A stretch of 48,035 nt of DNA from JAAYBQ01 sp035403465 (lineage in GTDB: Bacteria; Spirochaetota; UBA4802; UBA5550): NCBI GenBank assembly GCA_035403465.1, contig DAONFG010000025.1, positions 1-48,035 of the forward strand, read 5' to 3'. Of this stretch, positions 23,820 through 32,961 are shown in pieces. Each line of letters opens with the position of its first letter. Within the stretch, counting starts at the first letter, position 1. The notes beneath the pieces are model-generated. The model had not been told where the DNA came from and did no database searches. It saw only the letters and a list, made by a program, of their open reading frames with translations. The translations under genes and the position numbers were made by a program.

Positions 23820-24677
23820 TCAGGGTTTGCTAAATCCCTTCCTCAGCATTTCTGCATCAAATGATAACGTGAGCAGATTTTCTATTGAAAGATCACAGCT
23901 TTCAGGTTCCTCAAACTTGTTTAATTTGACCGATTTTACATAACCGTTGCATGTATGGCATGCATCGATCCTGTATCTTTCGTGCCCCTCTTCTGAAAAG
24001 TATTCAAGCTTCTTCTGGTTACTTTCGCCGCATATGGCGCACGAAATTCTCCGGTAAGGCCACTGGTTTTCGCACAGTCCGCACCTGAGGTAGCGCTTAC
24101 CTTCCTTTTCGCCGGCAAAGATCGCCATGTCAGGATAATATCCGCAGAATGGACATGTCCTGTCTTTATGTGTATCAGGATCTGCCTTATGGTGTTTCTC
24201 CCTTAATGCGATAAAGAGCGGTTTGAACCAGTTTACCGCGAGAAACAGGTACTCGTCTAAACCGAGTTTCGATGATACAGCAAGGGATTCGAATTTTGAC
24301 GTATCCTTTGCGGTCAGAGATTCAATTATGTCATTACAGGTTCCGGGATCTTTTTTTATACTGTCAATTGCGTGGCTGAAATCCATTCCGGGATTATGTT
24401 TGTGAATGATCGCTGCAAGTTCTGAAAGGCTTGAGAAAAGCAGTTCCGGTGGTATCAGTTCACATTTAATCGATGAGGATTTGAGTACAGGTTCAGTCCC
24501 GTCTGCCTGGATTTCTACAGCGGGCAGGTTTGCTGTCCATTCGGAAGTTTTATTGAACTGGTAATCGAAAATATCGGCGTAAAAGTTGATATTTTCTTCA
24601 GTCAGGATCTCCTGTTTCAGGAGGTTTTTCCTGTAGAGCTCAAGAGTTGTTTTATGATTATGCATTATTTTACCCAT
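23820..24677 (-). CDS. fdhE: Formate dehydrogenase accessory protein FdhE
   Basis: 285 residues. The C-terminal half carries the paired zinc-ribbon motifs of FdhE: CPFCGYYP, CGLCENQW, CAICGESNQ and CHTCNGYVK, four Cys-x-x-Cys pairs for rubredoxin-like iron or zinc sites. FdhE is needed for active, exported respiratory formate dehydrogenases and acts before export. This matches the Tat-exported FdhA encoded upstream. The start is ATG 24677 or ATG 24665; neither has a good ribosome site. A strong terminator at 24763-24790 separates it from fdhB, so it must have its own promoter in the 85 bases between. Confidence 0.92.
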   Translation of the reverse strand: MGKIMHNHKTTLELYRKNLLKQEILTEENINFYADIFDYQFNKTSEWTANLPAVEIQADGTEPVLKSSSIKCELIPPELLFSSLSELAAIIHKHNPGMDFSHAIDSIKKDPGTCNDIIESLTAKDTSKFESLAVSSKLGLDEYLFLAVNWFKPLFIALREKHHKADPDTHKDRTCPFCGYYPDMAIFAGEKEGKRYLRCGLCENQWPYRRISCAICGESNQKKLEYFSEEGHERYRIDACHTCNGYVKSVKLNKFEEPESCDLSIENLLTLSFDAEMLRKGFSKP

Positions 24678-24762
24678 ATGTTTGATTAGTTTAAATTTCC
24701 AAGTATTGTTACAATAAGCAAGTGTAATATTTCAGCTTATAAACCAGTTCACTGTATGAAAA

Positions 24763-24790
24763 AAAAGGGAAGGCCTGAGCCTTCCCTTTT
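24763..24790 (-). terminator. Terminator of the fdhAB transcript
   Basis: AAAAGGGAAGGC (24763-24774) pairs with GCCTTCCCTTTT (24779-24790) over CTGA. On the minus strand it is followed by a run of eight T, 21 bases past the fdhB stop. Confidence 0.92.
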
Positions 24791-24810
24791 GCATTTTAAT
24801 GCAGAGTGAG

Positions 24811-25614
24811 TTACACATTCATTTTATTTGAAAGTTTGTATGCGGCTTTCTTGAGCATCTTGTTGCGGAACGTAAAGAGGTCAAGGAGCGCATATGTATC
24901 ATGTATCTCTTTGATTTTTGTAATGTCTATCGGTTTAGGATTCACCGGCAGACCGTATGTTTCTGGTGCATCCTTGAGTATTGTTATTACCCCAAGGCCG
25001 CCGAATTCATCAAGACCATAGATACTTGCCTTCGGGAAATCACCCTTAACTTTTTCAAGTCTCTCCTGTGCATTCTTTATTAGAGAATGCCTTGGGCCAT
25101 AACTTAAGGCACCCATTGGGCATACTTTTGCGCATGCAGGTACAGCACGTTTATTAACTGTACACGCGTGGCATTTGTATGACTTATATTTCCTGAGGGG
25201 CTGCTCTGTACCGTACTGTGAGAGGTCCTCTTCAAGTACATGTGGAACATGGTATACGCATGCGTTAACGCACGCGCCGCACCCGATGCACCTGTCCTGG
25301 TCGATCACTGTCCAGCCTTCAAGCTTGTATATGGCCTTTTCAGGACATACGCGTTCGCAGTTGGCGATTGAACAGTGATAGCATTTTTTGTGCATGATTG
25401 TCCACACGGGTTTTTCCTTGTTGGACATGTCCACGGGGAAAAACTTCACGTGGTTGAATGTAATGGCTGAAAGTTCAGCCGGGTTTGTGTATTCCGGGCC
25501 GGCAAAGAATTTTGTTTTTTCGGCCGGGAGATTATTCCACTGCTTGCAGGCAACCTGGCACGCACGGCATCCTGAGCATTTAGTTGTGTCTACGAGAAAT
25601 GCATTTCCGCTCAT
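24811..25614 (-). CDS. fdhB: Formate dehydrogenase iron-sulfur (beta) subunit
   Basis: 267 residues with four [4Fe-4S] motifs: CSGCRACQVAC, CYHCSIANCERVCP, CIGCGACVNAC and a fourth in CHACTVNKRAVPACAKVCP. It passes electrons from FdhA onward. Unlike E. coli FdnH there is no C-terminal membrane helix (it ends KLSNKMNV), and no gamma cytochrome b subunit gene is present, so the enzyme is likely a soluble periplasmic heterodimer of the FdhAB type known in sulfate reducers. It has no signal peptide and would be exported with FdhA. Begins one base after the fdhA stop. Confidence 0.95.
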   Translation of the reverse strand: MSGNAFLVDTTKCSGCRACQVACKQWNNLPAEKTKFFAGPEYTNPAELSAITFNHVKFFPVDMSNKEKPVWTIMHKKCYHCSIANCERVCPEKAIYKLEGWTVIDQDRCIGCGACVNACVYHVPHVLEEDLSQYGTEQPLRKYKSYKCHACTVNKRAVPACAKVCPMGALSYGPRHSLIKNAQERLEKVKGDFPKASIYGLDEFGGLGVITILKDAPETYGLPVNPKPIDITKIKEIHDTYALLDLFTFRNKMLKKAAYKLSNKMNV

Positions 25615-25615
25615 G

Positions 25616-28579
25616 TTATGCCTCCTTCCTGATGTTTACAAGAAATGCTTTGAATTCAGGGATCATTGTATTTGCATCCCCGATCGACGGTGTAAGCATG
25701 TTACACGAGTCACCGGATACTGCGCATCCCGCACCGAAATGCCAGATCATACCTACCATTTCAACAGTTTTGCCCTGAACCTTCATGGGCTGTACCCTTT
25801 CAGTTACCAGCGCATAGGCACTTACTGAACCCCTGCCGTTATAGATAGTAACCCTGTCTCCTGTTTTAATGCCTTTTGTTTTAGCAAGAGATGGACTTAT
25901 TTCACAGAACATGTCAGGAACGAGCTCTGCAAGCCATGGGAGGTTACGAGTCATCGCACCTGCCTGCCAGTGTTCAACAACCCTGTACGATGTTCCTATA
26001 TAGGGATACTGGCTTGAACTGCCGAAATTGCCTTTAACCCCTTCCATGATAAGAGAAGCAGGGTTGACCTTCTGTGTGTTTAAACCGTTTGCTACAGGGC
26101 TTTCCATAGGCTCGAAGTGTTCAGTGAACGGGCCGTCATTAACACCATTGGAGAAGAGTTTACCAACACCTTCGGAGTTCATGATGAAAGGATTCTTCTG
26201 TGCCGGACCGAATTTCGGACCGCCGTCAACGATGTCGCCTTTCCATTTGCTGCCCGTCCATTTTATTACCGGGCGCTTGGGATCCCATGGTTCACCTTTT
26301 CGGTTTACGGCTGCACGGTTGTATATGATACGCCTGTTGAGAGGCCAGCACCATGACCATTCAGGAAACATCCCGATTTTGCCGAAACCTTCATCAAGTC
26401 CGCGGCGTTCCATCTGGTTTTCATCTGTGTAGCTGCCGCAGTAGATCCAGCATCCGCTTGCAGTAGATCCGTCATCCTTGAGGTCCATGAAGGATTCCAT
26501 CTGTTTTTTATCTTTTGTTGTATAACCGTTGATTTCTTTAGCAACAAGTCTCGGATCGGGCTCATGCTCGCCGGGATGTGTATAGTTCCATGTTGCGTTA
26601 AGTATCGGATCGGGAAATTTCCCGCCCTCTTTTTTGTAGAGGTCGCGCACTTCGCGGAATACCATGTCAACTATATCCAGGTCGGCTTTAGCCTGTCCCG
26701 GAGCCTTGACTGCCTTAAATCTCCACTGTGCCCATCGTCCCGAGTTGGATACGCTGCCCTCTTTTTCCACTGATGATGCTGCGGGGAGGAGGAATACCTC
26801 GGTTTTGATGTCCTTGGGGTTAACACCCTTGCGTTTCCAGAAGATCGATGAATCTGTTTCCCAGAGGTCAACTGCCACAAGCCAGTCGAGTTTTTCCATC
26901 GCCTTTACGCTGCGGTTCGCATTAGGTCCGCCTACTATCGGGTTTGTACCCATGTAGAAAGCGCCCTTGATTATGCCCTTGAGCATATCTTCAAAGACAA
27001 CCATGTATGGTGTGCCTTTGCTTGACTTGGGCAGGTAATCGTAGCAGAAATCATTTTCTTTCTTTGCAGCGTCTCCATACCATGCCTTAAGCATACTAAC
27101 GAGGTACTTGGGTCTTTCTTTCCACCAGTTGATACTCATAGGGTCCTGGGTCTTTGGTGTTGTCTCGTTGTACTTGGCAAAAGTGGGGTGTTTCTGTGTG
27201 TTCGGTGCAGGTAAATAACCAGTGAGTATGTGGTAGAGCAGACCGTGGTCAGTTGATCCCTGTACGTTTGATTCTCCGCGGAGGGCATTGATACCGCCGC
27301 CTGCAAGTCCCATGTTGCCAAGGAGAAGCTGGAGAATTGATAGTGCACGGACGTTCTGTGTTCCTACAGTGTGCTGTGTTATACCCATGGCATACATTAC
27401 AGTTGCCACTTTGTCAGCTTTTGAAGTAGAGCCGATCATATCTGCAACTTTTAAAATTGTATCCTTTGGACAGCCCGTAACTGATTCAACCTTTTCCAGT
27501 GTGTACCTGCCGTAATGTGCTTTCATCAGCTGGTATACGCACTGCGGATCTTTCAGGGATTTGTCCTGTTTTGGAACTCCCTTGTCGTTAAGCTGGTATG
27601 TCCAGGTTTTTGTGTCATATGATCTTTTTGCTGCGTCGTAGCCCGAGAAGAGACCGTTGTTGAATTTGAAATCCTTATTTACTATGTATGCCGCGTTTGT
27701 GTACTCCACCACATACTCTTTCTGAATAAGGTCTTTTTCCAGGAGGTAATTGATTATACCGCCAAGGAATGCAAGGTCTGTACCGGGACGGATTTGTGCA
27801 TAAAGATTTGCAAGGGAAGCTGACTTGGTTACACGGGGATCAATAACTACCATCTTTCCGCCGTTTTCCATTGCTTTCTGCACCCATTTGAATGATATGG
27901 GGTGATTCTCTGCGGGATTACATCCGATAACGATGACTACGTCAGCGTTTTTGATGTCGATCCAGTGATTGGTCATGGCACCACGACCGAAAGAAGCCGC
28001 CAGACCGGCGACTGTTGCGGAGTGTCAAATCCGCGCCTGGTGTTCCAGGTACGAGACTCCCAGAATCCTCTGGAATTTTGACAGTGCATAGCACTCTTCG
28101 TTGTCAAGGGCTGCACCGCCGAAACTGGCAATACCGTTGGTCCTGTTTACGGTAACATCACCCTCTTTTTCCTGGAAGGTTGCGTCACGCGTGTCTTTTA
28201 CTCTGCGGGCGATCTTTTTTACAGCTTCGTCCCATGTGATCTCTTCCCATTCTATTCCGCCAGGCCTTCTGTACTGCACCTTGTCAAGACGGCGTGCGTT
28301 TACGCCAACCTGGTACAGGGCAGCGCCCTTGGAGCATAATGATCCCTGGTTTATAGGGTGATCAGGGTCACCTTCAATGTTAACTATCTTTCCGTTGCGT
28401 GTAGAAACGATAAGTCCGCATCCGACTCCGCAATAGGGGCAGATAGTTGTGCTTTCACTTGCGCCTTTCAGTTTATCTACACCGGCACTACAACCGGTCA
28501 TAAAAGACGCACCTCCCAAAAAGCTCCCGGCAGCAGTTGCACCGGACAGTTTGAGGAAATTTCTTCTGGTAACAGGCAT
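25616..28579 (-). CDS. fdhA: Formate dehydrogenase catalytic subunit, selenoprotein, Tat-exported
   Basis: Molybdo- or tungstopterin enzyme oxidising formate to CO2. One 987-residue protein if TGA at 28027-28025 is read as selenocysteine 185: the joined text QARI-U-HSATVAGLAASFGRGA matches the FdnG/FdhA active site, including the His after Sec and GRGAMTNHW. The N-terminus is a twin-arginine signal (TRRNFLKLSG), then a [4Fe-4S] motif CPYCGVGC. I start at ATG 28579, with GGAGG (28586-28590) six bases upstream, rather than an upstream ATG at 28636. Without recoding, a gene finder would wrongly report two genes. Domains after Sec include the molybdopterin-binding repeats (VIGCNPAENHP, LLLGNMGLAGGG, GTNPIVGGPNANRS) and a C-terminal beta barrel (PSLAKTKGIKTGDRVTIYNG). 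The operon is fdhA-fdhB. Confidence 0.96.
27996..28027 (-). promoter_or_regulatory. UGA selenocysteine codon with bacterial SECIS hairpin
   Basis: On the minus strand TGA (28027-28025) is followed after 18 bases by loop GGTCT (28006-28002). The loop is closed by a six-pair stem, GTCGCC (28012-28007) with GGCGGC (28001-27996), including one G-T pair. The loop sequence and the 18-base distance equal those of E. coli fdhF. SelB binding there would recode UGA to selenocysteine. Confidence 0.95.
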
Positions 28580-28930
28580 GAATATCCTCCCAAATTTATA
28601 TATGTGTTTACTAAGGATTGCGATGATGATATGCAATTTTTAGTTCGGGATATAAAGAAATCTGCTCTTTATATATGTTTTATTTTACGCCCGGTGTATA
28701 ATTTCAGGTAAAAAATTAGAACACCGGAATCATTAACATAGTTTTCTCCAAATATGAGCTAATTTTTTGCGAATCTTATTCAAAAAGGGAGCCAAGGATT
28801 AAATCCCTGAAACTGCCCCGCAGGGTTCCCTGCAGCATAGAGACGCAGACTCATATAAATATTAGTTATTTATTAATAGCATAATACCATTTCTTTTAGT
28901 CAACAAATATAACAACTTTGTTTGAAATTT
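28580..28930. other. Leader/intergenic region upstream of fdhA, 351 bp
   Basis: Between the exported thioredoxin-like gene and fdhA, both minus strand. It holds an inverted repeat CCGGTGT (28691-28697) / ACACCGG (28721-28727) and a perfect hairpin GCAGGG (28820-28825) / CCCTGC (28828-28833). The second could end the upstream transcript; the first lies about 110 bases before fdhA and could be a regulatory site. No coding fragment was seen. Confidence 0.4.
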
Positions 28931-29425
28931 TCACAGGCGTGATTTTACTGCAGAAATCAGGTTCAGGTTAAATCCCAGAATCACCCTGTCGCCTATGATG
29001 AAGACAGGTGTAGGAAAGGGATCATCTTTTTTTGCATACCTGTTTTGTTTTTTATAATAGGGTAGTCCGTTTTTTGTATGATATTCATAGGTGTCCCTGT
29101 CGTAGTAGATAAATTCACTTTTGCCGGTCCTCTTTTTTATGGATTCGCACATATTGATTAGCTTGTTTATATTTTTTTTAACCAGTTTGTTCTGCTCATC
29201 TACGATGCGGTATGATATAAAGTTCAGGTCCTCGTAAATCCACGAAGCGCCATCTGCAAGTTTTGCAGGTTTTTTAAAATGGTCCGCTGCCCGTTTGCAT
29301 GCTTCACAGTACTCGGCATAGAAATAGTAGACATTTTTTTTCCCGGACGCTGCACTGACCGGTGTCCCGGCGTCAAGCATGGAGAAAATTGAAACAGTTA
29401 AGCAGAGAAGCAGAAAATTTTTCAT
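28931..29425 (-). CDS. Exported thioredoxin-fold protein
   Basis: 164 residues with an N-terminal signal peptide (FLLLCLTVSIFSMLDAG, cleavage probably near SAA). The mature part opens VYYFYAEYCEACKRAADHF, a thioredoxin active site Cys40-Glu-Ala-Cys43, and ends with the cis-proline strand FPTPVFIIGDRVILGF. The segment between is an inserted helical region (NINKLINMCESIKKRTG) with one further Cys. It is probably a periplasmic disulfide reductase or carrier. It lies nine bases after the exported peroxiredoxin gene, so it may be the reductant of that enzyme; this is inferred from adjacency and shared location only. Confidence 0.85.
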   Translation of the reverse strand: MKNFLLLCLTVSIFSMLDAGTPVSAASGKKNVYYFYAEYCEACKRAADHFKKPAKLADGASWIYEDLNFISYRIVDEQNKLVKKNINKLINMCESIKKRTGKSEFIYYDRDTYEYHTKNGLPYYKKQNRYAKKDDPFPTPVFIIGDRVILGFNLNLISAVKSRL

Positions 29426-29434
29426 GGTTAACCT

Positions 29435-30073
29435 CTATTCTTCATTGATCATTTTGTCGCCTTCCTTCCATCCCGCGGGACAGAGCCCGCCGCCCGTGCG
29501 GACTGCGATTGCAGCGTCGAGTTTTCTAAGTATCTCGCCAGCATTACGGCCTATTGAATCATGGGTGAATTCAGCGGCAACTATTCTTCCATCAGGATCA
29601 ACAATGAATACTGCACGTATTGCCGTTCCAGTCGATTCGTTGTAAACTCCAAGTGACCTGCAGAGGATTCCTGCCCGGTCTGAAAGCATGGGGAACCTGA
29701 TATTCTTCAGGAGCGGATTATCCTTCTGCCATGCACGGTGGACCCAGGCGGAATCAGTGCTTATGCTGAATACCTCGGCACCGTCGTTCCTGAATTCCTG
29801 GTAGTAATCAGAAAGTTCTTTCAGTTCTGTTGGACAGACAAATGTAAAGTCCGCGGGATAGAAAAAGAGTATAATCCATTTACCTTTATAATCTGCCAGG
29901 TTGATCTTCGAAATTTTTCCGTTATAGAATGCATCAAGCTCAATCAAGGAGATCTGTCTGCCTATGATTGTATTGCCTGCGTTGCCGTCCCATAGTGAGG
30001 AGCTTTTTTTCTTATCGGCATATAATGAAACAGCTGTTATAAAGATTGTTATGACAAGCAGAACCTTCTTCAT
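29435..30073 (-). CDS. Exported 2-Cys peroxiredoxin (AhpC/Prx family)
   Basis: 212 residues. A signal peptide (KKVLLVITIFITAVSLYAD) precedes a typical Prx1/AhpC domain: peroxidatic Cys80 in FYPADFTFVCPTE and resolving Cys198 in GGLCPAGWKEGD. It reduces hydrogen peroxide and organic peroxides. The export signal is unusual, because most 2-Cys peroxiredoxins of this type are cytosolic and depend on AhpF or cytosolic thioredoxin. Here the next gene encodes an exported CEAC protein that could supply electrons. A 130-base gap separates it from the response regulator gene upstream, with T-rich sequence between. Confidence 0.93.
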   Translation of the reverse strand: MKKVLLVITIFITAVSLYADKKKSSSLWDGNAGNTIIGRQISLIELDAFYNGKISKINLADYKGKWIILFFYPADFTFVCPTELKELSDYYQEFRNDGAEVFSISTDSAWVHRAWQKDNPLLKNIRFPMLSDRAGILCRSLGVYNESTGTAIRAVFIVDPDGRIVAAEFTHDSIGRNAGEILRKLDAAIAVRTGGGLCPAGWKEGDKMINEE

Positions 30074-30203
30074 CGCTAATACCCCCGGGTGATATACCGC
30101 AATTGTAAACCGGTATTATGTTAAGAATAATATAAGTAGACCGTTTTTTTTTCAATTGTTTTTTTGGGGTTTTGCTCCCGTATGCGGGCGACTGTGGGGT
30201 CTG

Positions 30204-30866
30204 TCAGGGGTTTTTATGTTTCCACTCGATTGCGTATTTTGTCAGGCCTGTACCGCTGCGGAGATTAAGCCTGGATTTTATGTTCAGTTTGTGGGTTTCT
30301 ACTGTTTTTACGCTTATGTTCATTTCCTTTGCTATGTCGCTGCTTTTAAGTCCTGCAGCTATGTATTCAAAAACTTCAAATTCCCGGTCACTAAGGGTTT
30401 TTATGATGGATTCATCATCTGCAATATTTTCATTTGCTATGTTGTTCAGGAGTTTTGATGTAATCATGTCGCTAAGGTAAAGCCTGTCGGAAAGAATAGT
30501 GCGGATTGCTTTAACAATATTGTCGGTCAGGTCATTCTTCATTATGTAGCCCTTGGCCCCTGCCTTGATCGCGCGTTCGGCGTAAAGGTTCTCGTCGTGC
30601 ATTGAGAGCACGAGTGTCATGATTTTGGGATATCTTTTTTTCAGTCCCTTTATGAGGTCAATGCCGTTTGTAGCGCCCTTGAGTGAAATGTCGACTATGA
30701 GAAGGTCCGGCGAATCGCATTCAATTGCCCTGACTGCAGTTTCGGCATCCTGAACGGATTTTACAACCTTCATGTCGGGCTCCCTGTTAATGAGCTGCTG
30801 GATGCCGTTTGCTACAATCGGGTGATCATCCACTATAACAATTCTTGTTACTTTTACGGATTCCAT
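30204..30866 (-). CDS. NarL/LuxR-family response regulator
   Basis: 220 residues. The receiver domain has the acidic pair Asp13-Asp14, phospho-acceptor Asp59 in DLLIVDISLKG, and the conserved Lys in GAKGYIMK. The C-terminal LuxR-type helix-turn-helix is LSDREFEVFEYIAAGLKSSD followed by KTVETHKLNIKSRL. AGGAG precedes the ATG. It begins 12 bases after the kinase gene and is surely its partner. Its place at the end of the homocysteine operon suggests it regulates sulfur-related or redox genes; the direct target is unknown. Confidence 0.95.
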   Translation of the reverse strand: MESVKVTRIVIVDDHPIVANGIQQLINREPDMKVVKSVQDAETAVRAIECDSPDLLIVDISLKGATNGIDLIKGLKKRYPKIMTLVLSMHDENLYAERAIKAGAKGYIMKNDLTDNIVKAIRTILSDRLYLSDMITSKLLNNIANENIADDESIIKTLSDREFEVFEYIAAGLKSSDIAKEMNISVKTVETHKLNIKSRLNLRSGTGLTKYAIEWKHKNP

Positions 30867-30878
30867 CTTATGGCTCCT

Positions 30879-32414
30879 TTATAGGTTGATGCGTTCAGGG
30901 TTAAAACTGACTTTAACCGTTGTTCCATGGTTGCGCGACCCCTTGATTTCAAGAAGACCCCCGATCGATCTCGCCCTGTACCTCATGATCTCAAGACCCG
31001 CGCCGGGGAACCTGAGTTTCTTTTCCTGAATCCCCTGGCCGTTATCTGTTATTTTCATAACGTACAGGTTGTTTTCCGGGGACAGGTCTATTGAGATGCT
31101 GTCGCAGCCCGAGTGCTTTACGGCATTGACCGATGACTCTGTAATAATGTTGAACAGTTCACTTATTACAGCTTCGGATGTTATATTAACATCATGGTGA
31201 ATTGTATAACTGCACTGCAGACCGTAATATTTGGACATCATGATTGAGGCGGCGTCAAGCATTTCTCTCAGATCAAGTCCCTGGTTCTTGAAAGGTATGA
31301 GTCCATGTGAAAGCCTGCGTACGTCGTTCATCATGTATTTCACGGATTTTTCGATTTCGACAAGTTCTTCAGATGTTTCAGGGGCTACGTCATGTATCCT
31401 GTCGGATAAGAGTTTCAGCCGTATGTCAGCTGCCAGCAGGTCGTGTCCCAGGTCATCGTGCAGGAGTATTCCGATCCTTTTACGTTCCTGGGATATTGCT
31501 TTAAGAATGCCGGCTTCAAGCTGTACACGGTCTGTTATGTCCCTGCCGTTGAAAATAACACCTGGTGTATTTCCGTATTCACTGTTGTTTGAGTGTAGAG
31601 AAATTTCATACAGGCTGAGGTTGCTGCGGTTTTTAATCCATACTTCAATCTGTGAATCTTTTCCCGATAGCGCCGCATTGAATTTTTTGTTGAGCTTGCT
31701 GTCGGATGAATCTGCGATGTTGCTGAATATGCTGTAAAAGTCGGTGCCGCTGGTGTACAGGTCCGGGCCTGTAAAGTTCTCCCGAAAAGCGGTATTGGCA
31801 TACTGTATCTTCCCGCTGCCGTCGAAATATGCAAGAATGTTGTTTGACTTTGCAACTATACTTTCGGCAATGAAGACCTGTGAATAAATTCTTTTTTTTT
31901 CATAAAGGTTGGCAACAAGCTCGGCTGATATCCTTAATACCGATTGCAGTTCCCCGGGGAGAAATGTCATCCTGCTGGTCAGGCTGCAGCCGAGGAAACC
32001 CTGTAAAACATCGTTCAAGATTAGAGGGGCAACAATGGCTGATCTTAATCTGGGATTGAGCCGCGCTTTAATATCCGAATCCGGATGGTATTTAAGGCTG
32101 AAAACATCGGGCACGAAAATTACTTCTTTCTTTTTAATATTCCAGTATAGCGAAATATCACTATTCCTGATGCTGTCTAAAGTCGGCACATATCCCCTGC
32201 GGCACCAGCTGTGGCTGAAAATAAGTTCGCTCCTGTCTTCGGACGGGGTCAGGATATAGCAGTGGTCGGCCTTCGTGTACTTTCCTATGTGCATGAGCAG
32301 TTTATTCAGATGGTCATCGATGCCGTGGATCGGTATGTTGATCGATTCAAGGGCAAGCGTGGTCAGGAGCCGTTCAAGCCCTTTTGATGGCTGTGTTTTT
32401 TCGTTGAGGGTCAT
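30879..32414 (-). CDS. Cytosolic sensor histidine kinase (GAF-PAS-HisKA_3-HATPase)
   Basis: 511 residues from ATG 32414. That start overlaps the ferredoxin stop as ATGA and gives MTLNEKTQPSK; a longer frame to 32489 only reads through the ferredoxin gene. Domains in order: GAF at about 20-180 (HCYILTPSEDRSELIFSHSW), PAS at about 190-300 (SNNILAYFDGSGKIQYANTA), a HisKA_3 dimerisation helix with phospho-acceptor His in ERKRIGILLHDDLGHDLLAA, and a HATPase domain (NAVKHSG, ITDNGQGI, GAGLEIMRYRARSIGG). There is no membrane helix, so it senses an internal signal. The GAF region has Cys residues (HCYIL, SWCRRG) that could read redox or sulfide, but this is conjecture. Confidence 0.93.
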   Translation of the reverse strand: MTLNEKTQPSKGLERLLTTLALESINIPIHGIDDHLNKLLMHIGKYTKADHCYILTPSEDRSELIFSHSWCRRGYVPTLDSIRNSDISLYWNIKKKEVIFVPDVFSLKYHPDSDIKARLNPRLRSAIVAPLILNDVLQGFLGCSLTSRMTFLPGELQSVLRISAELVANLYEKKRIYSQVFIAESIVAKSNNILAYFDGSGKIQYANTAFRENFTGPDLYTSGTDFYSIFSNIADSSDSKLNKKFNAALSGKDSQIEVWIKNRSNLSLYEISLHSNNSEYGNTPGVIFNGRDITDRVQLEAGILKAISQERKRIGILLHDDLGHDLLAADIRLKLLSDRIHDVAPETSEELVEIEKSVKYMMNDVRRLSHGLIPFKNQGLDLREMLDAASIMMSKYYGLQCSYTIHHDVNITSEAVISELFNIITESSVNAVKHSGCDSISIDLSPENNLYVMKITDNGQGIQEKKLRFPGAGLEIMRYRARSIGGLLEIKGSRNHGTTVKVSFNPERINL

Positions 32415-32833
32415 ATTTCCCTGTCGATTGCAGTTCCTGACATGGCCTTCACCGGACATGCAATGCGGCAGAGGCCGCATGCCACGCATTTGCCCGGGTC
32501 GAACTGCACTTCCATTGTTTCCCTGTCTATATAGAGTGCGTCAACCCTGCACACGGCAGTGCATGCTCCGCAGTGGACACATTTTTTTTCATCCCTGCTG
32601 ATCATATCGGCCAGGACCTGTATCTCGACCCCTTCGCCGGCAAAATATTTTAAAGTTTTTTCAAGCTGTTCATCCGTTCCTTTCAGGCCAAGTATAAGCC
32701 GGCCTTCAAGCTTGGGGAGGATTTTGGCCTCAAGCACGTTAAACACTATGTCAAAGTCCTTTGCTATACGGTATATGATGGGCTTGTACATTATTTCTTT
32801 TTTAAATATTAGAAGTACGTTTACTGATTTCAT
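32411..32833 (-). CDS. NIL-domain 2x[4Fe-4S] ferredoxin of homocysteine synthesis
   Basis: 140 residues. An N-terminal NIL domain (KPIIYRIAKDFDIVFNVLEA, LILGLKGTDEQLEKTL) joins a ferredoxin with two [4Fe-4S] motifs: Cys85-x2-Cys88-x2-Cys91-x3-Cys95 and the matching CVACGLCRIACP. This architecture is that of the partner protein of COG1900 in methanogens (MA1822 type), where it takes part in making homocysteine from aspartate semialdehyde and sulfide. AGGAG is six bases before the ATG. It follows UPF0280 after 128 bases and overlaps the histidine kinase start by four bases. Confidence 0.92.
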   Translation of the reverse strand: MKSVNVLLIFKKEIMYKPIIYRIAKDFDIVFNVLEAKILPKLEGRLILGLKGTDEQLEKTLKYFAGEGVEIQVLADMISRDEKKCVHCGACTAVCRVDALYIDRETMEVQFDPGKCVACGLCRIACPVKAMSGTAIDREI

Positions 32834-32961
32834 GGTGTGCTCCTGCGTTGATGCTGTAATAAGCCGCTTAAAAAGTAAACCGGCCTGTGAAAATATTATG
32901 CAAGAAATTAATTGAAATAAACCATCAGTGCGTCTACAAAAAATTCATATTAATAAATGAA

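Noticed and set aside
25616..28636. fdhA as two genes or a frameshifted pseudogene
   Set aside because: The reading frame is the same on both sides of the TGA, and the TGA sits at the Sec position with a SECIS hairpin.
28760..28800. Sigma-54 promoter for fdhA (TTGGCTCCCTTTTTGA on the minus strand)
   Set aside because: The -12 GC is GA here, and the site is about 190 bases from the start codon; too weak to call.
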